A DNA stretch of 64,000 nucleotides, taken from the NCBI GenBank assembly GCA_050952725.1, contig JBMNLN010000001.1, positions 930,001 to 994,000 of the forward strand. The letters run 5' to 3'. This document shows positions 1-8,739 of the stretch, piece after piece (the first letter of the stretch is position 1; each line of letters begins with the position of its first letter). Below the pieces are notes generated by a model. The model made no database searches. It had not been told where the DNA came from and was given only the letters and a program-made list of their open reading frames with translations. The stretch is from JAQWCH01 sp050952725 (GTDB taxonomy: Bacteria; Bacillota_I; Bacilli_A; RFN20; CAG-826). The translations under genes and the position numbers were made by a program.

Positions 1-563
1 TGCCCGTAATCGCCGTGAACAATAAAGTAACTGGTGATAAGGTCGCTTGTCTTACCTTTGGGTATGAGAATCTTTTACGTAGAATTCTGCGCGATTACTT
101 TGAAAGTGGCGACAAAAAAATGTATTTTCTCCACGTCCATAATGCGGGGAGATTACTCGCGCGCATCGAACGGGCTTTTGTCGCGACTCATATTGAGGAT
201 GGACGCAATTATGGCATCCTCAGTTGTGACGATTCGTATACGAAAACTTATCATGATTTCCTCGATTTCTTTAAGACGACAAAATCGGGATATTTCCTCG
301 CTTATCGCGATTCGCTGGCCGCGGCGATTATCAATGCCGCGGGTGATTCCAATCTCCGCGTCCCCGAAGATGTCGAAGTGCTCTCAATTATTGGCACCAA
401 ATACGCGAATATCCTCCGGCCCACTATCTCAAGTATGTATATCGATATGCAACTTGTGGGCCGAAAAGCGATGGAAATGCTGGCCGATTTAATGGAAAAC
501 AAATTGGAAAAGAAGCAAATTAAAGTTGAATCCACCTTAATCAAACGCGATTCGACAATCTAA
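1..563 (+). CDS. LacI-family transcriptional regulator, C-terminal part
   Basis: The frame is open from the first bases of the window, so this is the C-terminal part of a protein whose DNA-binding half lies outside. What is visible is the effector-binding (periplasmic-binding-protein-like) domain of the LacI/GalR family: the RDSLAAAIINAAG stretch, the VPEDVEVLSI strand, the ILRPTISSMYID strand, a GRKAMEMLADLM helix and the terminal IKRDSTI, which matches the usual ending of this family (RxST). The ligand cannot be read from this piece; a sugar is usual. It lies 9 bases before tyrS, but regulation of tyrS is not implied. Family sure, ligand unknown. Confidence 0.85.
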   Translation, partial: PVIAVNNKVTGDKVACLTFGYENLLRRILRDYFESGDKKMYFLHVHNAGRLLARIERAFVATHIEDGRNYGILSCDDSYTKTYHDFLDFFKTTKSGYFLAYRDSLAAAIINAAGDSNLRVPEDVEVLSIIGTKYANILRPTISSMYIDMQLVGRKAMEMLADLMENKLEKKQIKVESTLIKRDSTI

Positions 564-572
564 GGAGATATC

Positions 573-1826
573 ATGAAAAACATTTACCGAGAATTGAAGT
601 TGCGCGGATTAATCAAGGATTTCTCCAATGAAGAAGAAGTTGAGGAACTTCTTTCCAAGAAACAAACAATCTACTGTGGATTTGACCCGAGTGCAAAAAG
701 CATGCATGTCGGAAATTTCGTAATGATCGCTCTTTTGATGCGATTACAACGCGCTGGTCACCGCGTGATTGCGGTGGTGGGAGGAGCCACGGGGATGGTC
801 GGTGACCCCAGCGGTAAATCCAAGGAACGCAACTTACTCGATCAGACAACTTTACAAGAAAACACTGATGCAATTCGGAAGCAATTAGAACGCTTCATCG
901 ATTTAACTGATCCAGAAAGAGGAGTAATCGTCAATAACTACGATTGGTTAGGCAAGATGAATTATCTCGATGTCCTTAGAGATTATGGGAAGTTTTTCTC
1001 GATCAATGCGATGTTGCAAAAAGATGCGGTTAGCTCGCGCATGGAAAGTGGAATTTCTTATACGGAATTTTCCTATATGATTTTACAATCGCTCGATTTT
1101 CTCCATCTTTTTCAAAAATATGGATGTCGTCTCCAAGTGGGGGGGAGCGACCAATGGGGCAATTTAGTCAGTGGTCTTGATTTAATTAAACGCGTCGCAG
1201 GCTCAGATACCCAAGTCGGGGTGATGACTTCGCACTTAATCACCAAAAGCGATGGGAGTAAATTCGGTAAATCCGAAGGGGGCGCCCTTTATTTAGATAA
1301 GGAATTAACTTCTCCCTATCAACTCTATCAATACTTTATTAATACTGGCGATGAAGATGCGGTTCATTACCTAAAAGTCTTTACCTTCCTTTCCTTAGCC
1401 GAAATTGAAAAGATTGCGACTGAGCATCAGAAAAATCTCGGTGCCCGCATCGCCCAAAAACGCCTTGCTTATGAAATCGTCAAAATTATTCATCATGAAG
1501 ATGAGGCCGAATCTGCCGTTCGGATGAGTGAAGTGCTTTTTTCTGGTGAAGTAAGTTCTCTCCGTCCAAGAGAAATCGATGAATTATTTAAAGAAGTTCG
1601 CTTTCTTGTTGCCGAACCCCTCTCTTTGATTGATGCACTAGTTTTAACCAACGGCGCCAAGAGCAAACGCGAAGCCCGGGAATTCATTCAAGGGAATTCA
1701 ATTCTCGTCAATGGTCATCGCATCAACGATTTGGAATTCATCGTCAAAAAAGAAAATGCCTTACATGCTCGTTATACCGTGATTCGGCGCGGCAAAAAGA
1801 ATTATTACTTAATTGAACATCAATAG
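573..1826 (+). CDS. tyrS: Tyrosyl-tRNA synthetase
   Basis: Charges tRNA-Tyr in the cytoplasm (class I synthetase). The 417-residue length fits the bacterial TyrS family. The HIGH-like HVGN motif is near residue 46, the KMSKS-like KFGKS near residue 231, and a C-terminal S4 RNA-binding domain covers about residues 350-417 (SKREAREFIQ..ILVNGHRIND). The start is set by an AAGGAG ribosome site 6 bases before ATG. It is followed by a hairpin terminator and faces rpsD, as tyrS and rpsD are neighbours in Bacillus. No T-box is seen in front of it; the preceding regulator gene ends only 9 bases upstream. Confidence 0.97.
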   Translation: MKNIYRELKLRGLIKDFSNEEEVEELLSKKQTIYCGFDPSAKSMHVGNFVMIALLMRLQRAGHRVIAVVGGATGMVGDPSGKSKERNLLDQTTLQENTDAIRKQLERFIDLTDPERGVIVNNYDWLGKMNYLDVLRDYGKFFSINAMLQKDAVSSRMESGISYTEFSYMILQSLDFLHLFQKYGCRLQVGGSDQWGNLVSGLDLIKRVAGSDTQVGVMTSHLITKSDGSKFGKSEGGALYLDKELTSPYQLYQYFINTGDEDAVHYLKVFTFLSLAEIEKIATEHQKNLGARIAQKRLAYEIVKIIHHEDEAESAVRMSEVLFSGEVSSLRPREIDELFKEVRFLVAEPLSLIDALVLTNGAKSKREAREFIQGNSILVNGHRINDLEFIVKKENALHARYTVIRRGKKNYYLIEHQ

Positions 1827-1834
1827 ATCAAATG

Positions 1835-1864
1835 AAAAGGATTGGCGAATTGCCAATCCTTTTT
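1835..1864. terminator. Bidirectional terminator between tyrS and rpsD
   Basis: Inverted repeat AAAAGGATTGGC / GCCAATCCTTTT with a 5-base loop. A-tract and T-tract at either end let it act for tyrS (plus) and rpsD (minus). Confidence 0.9.
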
Positions 1865-1882
1865 AGTAAATCTCGGATGATT

Positions 1883-2488
1883 TTAGAGTAAACGGTTGTA
1901 GTATTCGATGATTTGCGCTTCGTTGATGTCTTGGGCGACTTCGCTGCGTTCAGGCAGTCTAGTAAATTCACCGACGATTTTTTCCTTGTCGACTTTGACG
2001 AAGCCTGGGGTTAATCCTGGTTGCTCTAAAGCTTGCCGGACAACAGTAAGATTTTGACTTGATTCCCCTAAAGCAATCACATCACCGACGGAGCAAAGAT
2101 AGCTAGGCAAGTCAACTTTTTTCCCGTTGACGGTCACGTGACCGTGGCAGACGAGTTGACGGGCACCGCGACGAGTTCTAGCAAAGCCCATCCGATAAAC
2201 GAGGTTATCGAGGCGGCTTTCTAAGATTTGGATAAAGGCGGTACCGGTGACTTCACTACTCTTTTGCGCTAAGTGGAATAAACGCCGGAATTGACGTTCG
2301 TTTACACCATAGGTGAAGCGCAATTTTTGTTTTTCCGCTAACTGCTTACCGTATTCAGATTGTTTGCGTCGACGACTTTTGCCATGTTGGCCCGGACCAT
2401 AATTGCGCTTGGCTAATTCTTGACCGGTTTCTAAAAGCGAATGTTGTAAACGACGCGAACGTTTCCATTTCGGACCAGTGTATCTCAT
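1883..2488 (-). CDS. rpsD: 30S ribosomal protein S4
   Basis: Primary 16S rRNA-binding protein of the small subunit; in Bacillus and E. coli it also represses its own mRNA. About 201 residues starting MRYTGPKWKRSRRL, the family's normal N-terminus; an in-frame extension upstream to about 2560 is rejected because an AAGGAGG site sits just before the ATG at 2488. The S4 RNA-binding domain (about residues 90-155) is visible in LDNLVYRMGFARTRRGARQ and VTVNGKKVDLPSY. Transcribed alone, with a good promoter and a roughly 160-nt leader. Confidence 0.97.
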   Translation of the reverse strand: MRYTGPKWKRSRRLQHSLLETGQELAKRNYGPGQHGKSRRRKQSEYGKQLAEKQKLRFTYGVNERQFRRLFHLAQKSSEVTGTAFIQILESRLDNLVYRMGFARTRRGARQLVCHGHVTVNGKKVDLPSYLCSVGDVIALGESSQNLTVVRQALEQPGLTPGFVKVDKEKIVGEFTRLPERSEVAQDINEAQIIEYYNRLL

Positions 2489-2650
2489 GAAATTTCCTCC
2501 TTTGTGTATTTTTGCATAAATAGACAAAGTGTGTTCATCCCCGTCCCTGGGTGTCCGCAATCACAATTTCACTCGGTAGCAGAGCTACTTTATTCCCCCA
2601 TGGGGTTGCGACACAATAAGGACAGTAGGAACATGCTGCCGTTCATGCAG
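2489..2650 (-). promoter_or_regulatory. rpsD 5' leader, possible S4 autoregulatory RNA
   Basis: About 160 nt lie between the predicted start of transcription and rpsD. On the RNA strand it holds a CCCCATGGGG palindrome (around 2597-2606), then a GTAGC-TCT-GCTAC hairpin, then a C/G-rich CACCCAGGGACGGGG stretch before the AAGGAGG site. S4 is known to bind its own leader in Firmicutes; that this leader does so is inference. I found no gene in the 2489-2861 gap; the rest holds the rpsD promoter and the terminator of the next gene. Confidence 0.5.
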
Positions 2651-2654
2651 TGTT

Positions 2655-2683
2655 ATCTTAACGATTACGAGGAAAAAAGTCAA
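2655..2683 (-). promoter_or_regulatory. Promoter of rpsD
   Basis: On the minus strand TTGACT (2683-2678), a 17-base spacer and TAAGAT (2660-2655), predicting transcription from about 2648. Confidence 0.75.
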
Positions 2684-2818
2684 CTAAATTCCACTCGATT
2701 CACGTTTTATGATAGTTGAAAATTTTGTCGATGTTTAAAAACTCATTTTCGTCTCCACGATATGCAAATAAGTCACTACTAATTTATTATACATCGTGTT
2801 TATAATTTTCTATTTAAT

Positions 2819-2842
2819 AAAAAACCCATCCGATTGGATGGG
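2819..2842 (-). terminator. Terminator of the secreted-protein gene
   Basis: Hairpin CCCATCC / GGATGGG (2825-2842) followed on the minus strand by a run of six T (A at 2819-2824). Confidence 0.85.
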
Positions 2843-2861
2843 AATTTATGCGAGGATTTTT

Positions 2862-3440
2862 TTATGAACACGAGTAGATGATGACGATTGATTGAATGTA
2901 GAGAGTGTTGGTTAAGGTTGTCGCCCCAGTGGTATTAATCGCGGGATAACGATTGTTTTCTTGGCCGGCATTGGGGGTAAAGGGAACACCACTTTCAATT
3001 GGGCCAACCATTGTATATTCGGGAGTATGGTCTTGTGTATGGGAGAAATAAACATTGAGTTTAGCGGTTGGGTCATCAGTCGTATAGTTAATTGTCATAC
3101 TGTGAATCGTTTGAATTGGATTGCGAAACAAAACGGTATTTGATATCTCATTATTAGTCGGAAGTTTGAGCAAATTAGTATCATCAGGGAGAAACACGGC
3201 TTGACTAGGATAGGTTTTAGAAAAGATAATTTTATTTCCAAGTGTCGTTAGAATATGCCCAGAGTTATCCGAAACTTTAACCCAAGTATCTTTATCGACG
3301 GTCAAGGTTCCATTAACAACTTCCGCATGGACTGGAGTAAAATGATAACTTCCCTTGTTATAGGTGCAGGTTAACAAGGTAGCCATAATGGTTAAGGTGG
3401 ACAAAAGCGTTGCGGACACTAATCTAGTTTTGTTTTTCAT
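2862..3440 (-). CDS. Secreted protein of unknown function
   Basis: 192 residues, not recognised as a named family. The N-terminus is a classical export signal: MKNK, then a hydrophobic stretch to about residue 25, with cleavage probably at the later AHAEV-like site (PVHAEV, about residue 40). The remainder is strand-rich and Thr/Asn-rich. Its last part (IHSMTINYTTDD..LNVYF..NRYPAINTT..LYIQSIVIIYSC) has the look of a beta-sandwich ending in a YIxSIxIxYSC motif. The middle region of the endonuclease I lipoprotein at 14558 has a vaguely similar ITSIAYG..YFDYLKIAC pattern. Monocistronic, with its own terminator; the ribosome site is weak. Confidence 0.6.
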   Translation of the reverse strand: MKNKTRLVSATLLSTLTIMATLLTCTYNKGSYHFTPVHAEVVNGTLTVDKDTWVKVSDNSGHILTTLGNKIIFSKTYPSQAVFLPDDTNLLKLPTNNEISNTVLFRNPIQTIHSMTINYTTDDPTAKLNVYFSHTQDHTPEYTMVGPIESGVPFTPNAGQENNRYPAINTTGATTLTNTLYIQSIVIIYSCS

Positions 3441-3582
3441 TTTCTTAGTCTCTTCTTCATTTTCTGGAATAACTACATTTTATACTTATCCGTCAAATAT
3501 ACAACTAAAACCGATAACAGTTGGCAAAAATCAATAATCGAAAAATGTCAAAACAACGAGAGAAAAATCATGATAAATGTCA

Positions 3583-3588
3583 TATAAT
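3583..3588 (+). promoter_or_regulatory. Putative -10 element for ezrA operon
   Basis: Perfect TATAAT 63 bases before ezrA, without a clear -35 at 17 bases. It is the only good plus-strand candidate in the 210-base gap, which otherwise shows nothing but A/T-rich sequence. Confidence 0.45.
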
Positions 3589-3650
3589 ATAAATGCGTTA
3601 ATGTTTTACACGCGCATACTAACCAATCACACTCATAAACCAGGTAGGAT

Positions 3651-5378
3651 ATGTTGATGACACGTTTATTTTTCCCCGCTCTTATGGAACCAGTGACCAT
3701 TGCCCTTTATGTAATTGGGGCTGGTGCCTTTATCGTCTTTCTTTACTTACTTCTTGATCGCTTCGCCTTTGTTGGTCGAAAAAATCGCAAGTTAGTCGAG
3801 GAACTCCGAAGAAAATACGAATACATCCATTCACTTTTGATTGGACAAGATTCCGCTTATATAAAACGTCTAGAAATCATCTCCGATTTGAATTTATTGT
3901 TCCGTCCAATTTATGAAGACTTTAATCGTCAGTACGAAAATCTCCGTGATAACGATGATCGCCAAGCGCGGATTGCCGTGGAGAAACTAGAAAAGGCAGT
4001 CAACAATAAGAATCATAAACTCTTTAAAGAAATCTATGCCAACCAACGCGTTATCATTGTCAATTTCGAATCAGAAGTTACCACTCTGCATCAATCCTTA
4101 GAAAAGGTGATTCAACCAGAAACTGAAGCCCGTCAAGCCGCGGTTAATGAAAAAGAACAATATCGGAAAATCCGCGCAAATCATCAACTGCATCGCAGCG
4201 AAATTGAACCGCTTAATTCCGTCTTTCAAAGACTATTTACCTATGTCGATAACACTTTCACGGAATATGATCGTACGGTTGAAACTGCAAATTATGATGA
4301 TGCAGCAATTCTTTTAGAACGCATTGCAAAAACGTTAAATACATTAGAGAAGGTTTTAGAAGTTGCCCCAGATCTTTGTGTTCGCACCTATAATTTAGTC
4401 CCGCAAAAGATTGATGAATTGGAGGTAACCTACGACCGCTTAACGCTAGAAAAATATCCACTTCATCACTTAATGGTCCGGAGTTTTATCGACAATTCGC
4501 GTCGCACCTTAGAAGAAATTGGCGGAAAATTATCCAAATTCGATCTTCAAGGGATTGATGATCAATTAAATGCGATTACCGATCGCATTGAAGTTTTCCT
4601 CGAGGCATTTGAAGAAGAAAAAGATTATCGCCTTGTATTTGAACACGAATTTGAAGATACCTATCAAGATGTGCAAGATTTAGAAAGACAATATATCCGT
4701 TTAGCTAACGTTCTTCCGCAAGTGAAAAAGGTCTATGCGATTCCCGAAACTAGCGAAAATCGCATGGGGCATCTACGCGAACAAATCGATTATCTCTCCA
4801 GTTTAAAAAGAAGTCTTGACACTTTCTTGCATTCGGCGACTAAACAACCCTTCTCCGTTCTCGTGGAAAAATTGAAACATATTCAAACGGTGGTTAAGGA
4901 AGCTCGCGTGGAGATGGATACTTTCAGTGCGGAACTCGAACAACTTAAAGTCGATGTTGAAACTTCCTTTACCTCAATTAATCAACTTTACTTTGAACTA
5001 AAGAAAGCAGAAGCCGCGCTTCGGGAACTACAAGTTCCGGCTTATGCGAATCGATATAAAATAGTTTTCGATCAATGTTATTCCAACATTGAACAAATTA
5101 ACGCTCTGGTTCACGTTAAGCCGATCGACGTCTTAGAAGTGGCATCGCTTCATACGCAGTTAAAAGAACAAGCAACCGATTTATTAACTGGTCTTGATGC
5201 GGATTTACATATGGCAAATTTAGCGGAAAATGCGATTGTTTATGCGAATAATTATCGTTATAATTTCAGCGATATTAAAGCGACCTTACAACAAGATGAA
5301 GCCCTTTTCCTTCAAGGGCAATTTGAAAAAGCCTATCTGGATGCAGGAGCAATTTTAAAGAAATATAACCATGAATAA
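3651..5378 (+). CDS. ezrA: Septation ring formation regulator EzrA
   Basis: Membrane-anchored modulator of FtsZ-ring assembly in Firmicutes. About 575 residues, close to the family norm (about 560). One N-terminal membrane segment (about residues 14-36, TIALYVIGAGAFIVFLYLLL), then a purely cytoplasmic, charged, helical rod of repeated coiled-coil segments, as in EzrA. ATG codons at 3651 and 3657 are both possible; the AGGTAGG site is better spaced for 3657. The next genes are a cysteine desulfurase and thiI, the same order as Bacillus ezrA-nifZ-thiI, which supports the call. Ends 8 bases inside the next gene. Confidence 0.9.
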   Translation: MLMTRLFFPALMEPVTIALYVIGAGAFIVFLYLLLDRFAFVGRKNRKLVEELRRKYEYIHSLLIGQDSAYIKRLEIISDLNLLFRPIYEDFNRQYENLRDNDDRQARIAVEKLEKAVNNKNHKLFKEIYANQRVIIVNFESEVTTLHQSLEKVIQPETEARQAAVNEKEQYRKIRANHQLHRSEIEPLNSVFQRLFTYVDNTFTEYDRTVETANYDDAAILLERIAKTLNTLEKVLEVAPDLCVRTYNLVPQKIDELEVTYDRLTLEKYPLHHLMVRSFIDNSRRTLEEIGGKLSKFDLQGIDDQLNAITDRIEVFLEAFEEEKDYRLVFEHEFEDTYQDVQDLERQYIRLANVLPQVKKVYAIPETSENRMGHLREQIDYLSSLKRSLDTFLHSATKQPFSVLVEKLKHIQTVVKEARVEMDTFSAELEQLKVDVETSFTSINQLYFELKKAEAALRELQVPAYANRYKIVFDQCYSNIEQINALVHVKPIDVLEVASLHTQLKEQATDLLTGLDADLHMANLAENAIVYANNYRYNFSDIKATLQQDEALFLQGQFEKAYLDAGAILKKYNHE

Positions 5379-6516
5379 ACCAATTTATTTTGATAACGCG
5401 GCGACGACCGAAGTTTTTCCGGAAGTCATCGAGAATTTTAGTCGCATTAGTGCAGAAATCTATGGTAATCCCCATAGTAACCACCGCATCGGCTATCAAG
5501 CGCGTGATTTGTTGACCAAGGCCCGAGAACAGATTTTAGCCTTACTCGAACTCGAGGCCTACCAAGTCGTATTTACTAGTGGCGCGACCGAAAGCAATAA
5601 CCTGGCCATTCAAGGTGTGGCTTTATCTTTTGCTGACCGGGGCCATCATCTGATCACCACCGCTGGCGAACATCCTTCGGTGATGAAGGTGTTTGAGTTT
5701 CTTCAAGAACATCATGGTTTTGAAGTGACCGTTTTACCTTTAAATGAAGAAGGTGTAATTAATCTAAGCGACTTAGAAAAAGCCCTTAATAAAAATACCA
5801 TTCTCGTCTCCGTGATGGCGGTCAATAATCAAACTGGAGCGATATCCCCTTTAAAAGAAATCGCACAATTATTGACCAAATATCCTAAATGCCTGTTCCA
5901 TTCCGATGTTACCCAAGGGATTGCCAAAACGAAACTCCCTTATCAAGTCTTGGATTTACTGAGTTTTTCTGCCCATAAAATCCATGGTTTAAAAGGAAGT
6001 GGAGCGCTTATTTTAAAGAAAAATCTCGCTTTAAAACCCCTTTTTTATGGTGGTGAACAAGAAGAGGGCTTGCGCAGTGGCACGGTTGCCGTTCCTCTCG
6101 ATGTCTGTTTAGCCCAAGTGCTTCGCCTTTCACTAAAACGCGAAGAAGAAACGCGGACTAAGGTGCAAACAATCCATGACTTTCTTTATCACCAGTTAGT
6201 TAAAGAAGATGATCTGGTGATGAATTCGCCACTGCATGCTTCCCCCTATATCATTAACTTTTCATTACGACATTTACCTTCTTCCGTTGTGGTTGAAGCC
6301 CTCTCCAATGCCGGCATCATGGTCGCATCTACCGCCGCTTGTTCGGAACGGAAAAACCTTCTCTCAGCTTCAGTTTTATCGATGTTCAATGATCAAAAAC
6401 GCGCCAAAAACACCATTCGAATTTCCTTCTCTTACGATAATACGATGGAAGAAGCGCAAGTTTTCTTAACCACCTTAAAAGGGATATTTAAAAAATTACA
6501 TGAGGCGTATTTATGA
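5371..6516 (+). CDS. iscS: Cysteine desulfurase (IscS/NifS type) paired with ThiI
   Basis: PLP enzyme that takes sulfur from cysteine as a protein persulfide. 381 residues, class V aminotransferase fold: IYFDNAATT at the start, TSGATESNNLA for cofactor binding, PLP lysine in SFSAHKIHG (about residue 203) and active cysteine in STAACSER (about residue 323). Overlaps ezrA by 8 bases and thiI by 4, so the three are surely co-transcribed. Position directly before thiI suggests it is the dedicated sulfur donor for 4-thiouridine, like NifZ of B. subtilis, rather than a general iron-sulfur cluster enzyme. Confidence 0.95.
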   Translation: MNKPIYFDNAATTEVFPEVIENFSRISAEIYGNPHSNHRIGYQARDLLTKAREQILALLELEAYQVVFTSGATESNNLAIQGVALSFADRGHHLITTAGEHPSVMKVFEFLQEHHGFEVTVLPLNEEGVINLSDLEKALNKNTILVSVMAVNNQTGAISPLKEIAQLLTKYPKCLFHSDVTQGIAKTKLPYQVLDLLSFSAHKIHGLKGSGALILKKNLALKPLFYGGEQEEGLRSGTVAVPLDVCLAQVLRLSLKREEETRTKVQTIHDFLYHQLVKEDDLVMNSPLHASPYIINFSLRHLPSSVVVEALSNAGIMVASTAACSERKNLLSASVLSMFNDQKRAKNTIRISFSYDNTMEEAQVFLTTLKGIFKKLHEAYL

Positions 6517-7691
6517 ATCCCCAGTTGGTGATGATTCATTTTGGCGAATTGGCAACCAAAGGAAAAAATCGTCGCAATTTTGTCGATACCTTGGTCACGA
6601 ATATCCGTCATCGCTTCCTTGAGGTTGAGGTAAAAATCACCGTTACTCATGATCATATTTATCTGCGTTTTCACGATTTTAAAGATGAATTCATCGAAGT
6701 TTTGCAAGAGATTTCGGGCATTCATGCCTTTTCGCTAATTTTACAAGTTCCCACGGATACCGAAAGTTTAATTAACACGGCCAAGCTCGTATTAGAAACA
6801 CAACAAGGCCAGACCTTTAAAGTAATCACCAAACGCCGCGATAAAGCCTATCCTTTAAATTCCGACCAAATCAATCGGTTAATCGCAGGTCATATCTTGC
6901 GAAACACCAAATGGAAAGTCGACGTCCATCAACCGGATTTTCCCTTGAAAATCACGATTGACCGTGAATCTGCTGACTTTACTTTAGCGACTTATCCTGG
7001 GCTTGGCGGTTATCCTTTAGGGGCAGTTGGCAAAGCACTCCATCTTCTTAGCGGGGGCATCGATTCACCAGTTGCCGCCTATTTTATGATTCGGCGCGGG
7101 ATTAGTTTAGAGATGATTCACTTTGCCGCGCCTCCGTACACTCAGGCCGCGGTCATCGATAAAATCAAAGATTTGTGTCGAATTTTAAATCGCTATCAAC
7201 CGCGAATCAAACTTCATATTGTCCCTTTTACCGAGTTACAACTTGCAATCTATCAACATGCGACGGTGGGATATCCAATCACGATTATGCGACGGATGAT
7301 GTATCGCATCGCTGAAGGGTTCGCGCGAAGAAACCGTTTAGTAATGTTAAGTACCGGGGAATCGCTAGGACAAGTCTCTTCGCAGACTCCCGAGTCACTA
7401 GCAGTGATTAATGATGTCACCAACTTGCCGATTATTCGTCCTCTAGCTTGCATGGATAAAATCGCAATTATTGAAATGGCGAATCGGATTGGAACTTATG
7501 AGACTTCCATTTTACCTTTTGATGATTGCTGCACAATCTTCGCCCCGGTTAAGCCAAAGACTAAGCCACGTCTTCGCGAAGTGGAAATCATCGAAGCCAA
7601 ATGGGATTATCAGGCTCAAATCGAAGCGTGTCTGAATAAAGTTGAGACAATTACCATTGCTGCTTTCGAAAAAAAGAGTGAGTATTTATGA
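6513..7691 (+). CDS. thiI: tRNA 4-thiouridine synthetase ThiI
   Basis: Adenylates and thiolates U8 of tRNA using sulfur from the adjacent desulfurase. 392 residues: N-terminal ferredoxin-like and THUMP region (to about 165), then a PP-loop ATPase with LLSGGIDSPVAAY near residue 179. The C-terminal rhodanese domain of the enterobacterial form is missing, as in Bacillus. Starts in an ATGA overlap with the desulfurase gene. Ends in TGA, direct evidence that UGA is a stop in this genome. Confidence 0.96.
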   Translation: MNPQLVMIHFGELATKGKNRRNFVDTLVTNIRHRFLEVEVKITVTHDHIYLRFHDFKDEFIEVLQEISGIHAFSLILQVPTDTESLINTAKLVLETQQGQTFKVITKRRDKAYPLNSDQINRLIAGHILRNTKWKVDVHQPDFPLKITIDRESADFTLATYPGLGGYPLGAVGKALHLLSGGIDSPVAAYFMIRRGISLEMIHFAAPPYTQAAVIDKIKDLCRILNRYQPRIKLHIVPFTELQLAIYQHATVGYPITIMRRMMYRIAEGFARRNRLVMLSTGESLGQVSSQTPESLAVINDVTNLPIIRPLACMDKIAIIEMANRIGTYETSILPFDDCCTIFAPVKPKTKPRLREVEIIEAKWDYQAQIEACLNKVETITIAAFEKKSEYL

Positions 7692-7692
7692 T

Positions 7693-7720
7693 AAAAACCG
7701 CGTTAATCCAACGCGGTTTT
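7693..7720. terminator. Bidirectional terminator between thiI and nupQ
   Basis: ACCGCGTT / AACGCGGT hairpin (7697-7717) flanked by A5 on the left and T4 on the right; serves the two converging operons. Confidence 0.88.
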
Positions 7721-7748
7721 CATAATTGATAATCTCGATAATATTTTT

Positions 7749-8738
7749 CTAGCGTTTCCCCATATCGTAGGGAACTCCGACTGCTTTCGGAGCGCGCGAT
7801 TTTTTCGAGGTGAAAATCAGCACCAAGATAGTGGCGATAAAGGGCACCATTTTAAAGAACCAGCCGATATTTGCCGAAGCTAATGCGGGGAACAAGGTGT
7901 ACTTATAGGCAAAGGAATTCATCAAGCCAAAGAAGAGCGCCGCCACGAGAATCCGCATTGGTTTCCATTGACCAAAGATCAGCACTGCAATCGCTAAGAA
8001 CCCATACCCGGCGACATTTCCGGTAAAGGCAACCGAAGAAGAAACAACAAAAATCAAACCACCAATCCCACCAAGCGCCCCACTGATGAGAACCCCCGAC
8101 CACCGATAGCGATAGACATTAACCCCAAGGGAATCAGCGGCTTGTGGGTGTTCCCCACAGGCACTCAAGCGTAAGCCAAAACGCGTGCGATTGATGATAT
8201 ACCAAGCGATAACCACAAAAGCCAACACGAGATAAGTGGTCAGAAAGATATCTTTGAAAATTAAGTCACCTAAAATAGGAATATCTCCTAATAAAGGAAT
8301 TTTACGAATTTGGAAATTGGAAACGAATTTAATGTTTTTCGAATCGGCCGCATTTTCATCGATGATATGTGAAATTGCTCGCGCAACATAGACGGTAAGG
8401 GCTGGGGCAAACATATTGAGGGCCGTCCCCCCAATGGTTTGATCGGCTTTGAGGTTAATTGCCGAAAGACCAAGTAGGGCGGAGAACAACATCCCAAAAA
8501 GAGCCGAAATGACAATCGCCAGCAGCAAAAGAAGTTGGGGATTAATCGCGGTGTTATCTTGCATGACGCGAATAAAGATGACGCCGAAGAATGAACCAAA
8601 CACCATAATGCCTTCTAAGGCAATATTGACGACCCCACTTTTTTCAGCAAACATTCCCCCGAGCGCGACAATCAATAAGGGAATCGCAAAGACCAGGGAG
8701 CCGTTGAGGATTTTTAAAATCGCATCAAAAATACCCAT
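7749..8738 (-). CDS. nupQ: Nucleoside ABC transporter permease (NupQ/YufQ type)
   Basis: Membrane subunit of an importer of the basic-membrane-protein (BMP) class. 329 residues with about eight or nine hydrophobic segments; begins MGIFDAILKILNGSLVFAIPLL and carries the family motifs EKSGVVNIALEGIM and LSACGEHPQAADSLGVNV (the EAA-like ATPase contact). Last gene of the nupNOPQ operon, starting one base after the nupP stop with a GGGAGG site. By family and order the substrate is probably a nucleoside (guanosine in B. subtilis NupNOPQ), but the exact substrate is inferred. Confidence 0.92.
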   Translation of the reverse strand: MGIFDAILKILNGSLVFAIPLLIVALGGMFAEKSGVVNIALEGIMVFGSFFGVIFIRVMQDNTAINPQLLLLLAIVISALFGMLFSALLGLSAINLKADQTIGGTALNMFAPALTVYVARAISHIIDENAADSKNIKFVSNFQIRKIPLLGDIPILGDLIFKDIFLTTYLVLAFVVIAWYIINRTRFGLRLSACGEHPQAADSLGVNVYRYRWSGVLISGALGGIGGLIFVVSSSVAFTGNVAGYGFLAIAVLIFGQWKPMRILVAALFFGLMNSFAYKYTLFPALASANIGWFFKMVPFIATILVLIFTSKKSRAPKAVGVPYDMGKR

Positions 8739-8739
8739 A

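Noticed and set aside
2489..2719. Open frames on either strand in the rpsD leader, including an in-frame extension of S4
   Set aside because: S4 starts at MRYTG with its own ribosome site; the plus-strand frame has no family resemblance and lies over the leader and promoter.
7680..7691. Possible use of genetic code 4 (UGA as Trp), given the Mollicute-like division cluster
   Set aside because: thiI, glgP and dnaE end naturally at TGA at the expected family length, and all proteins use TGG for Trp.
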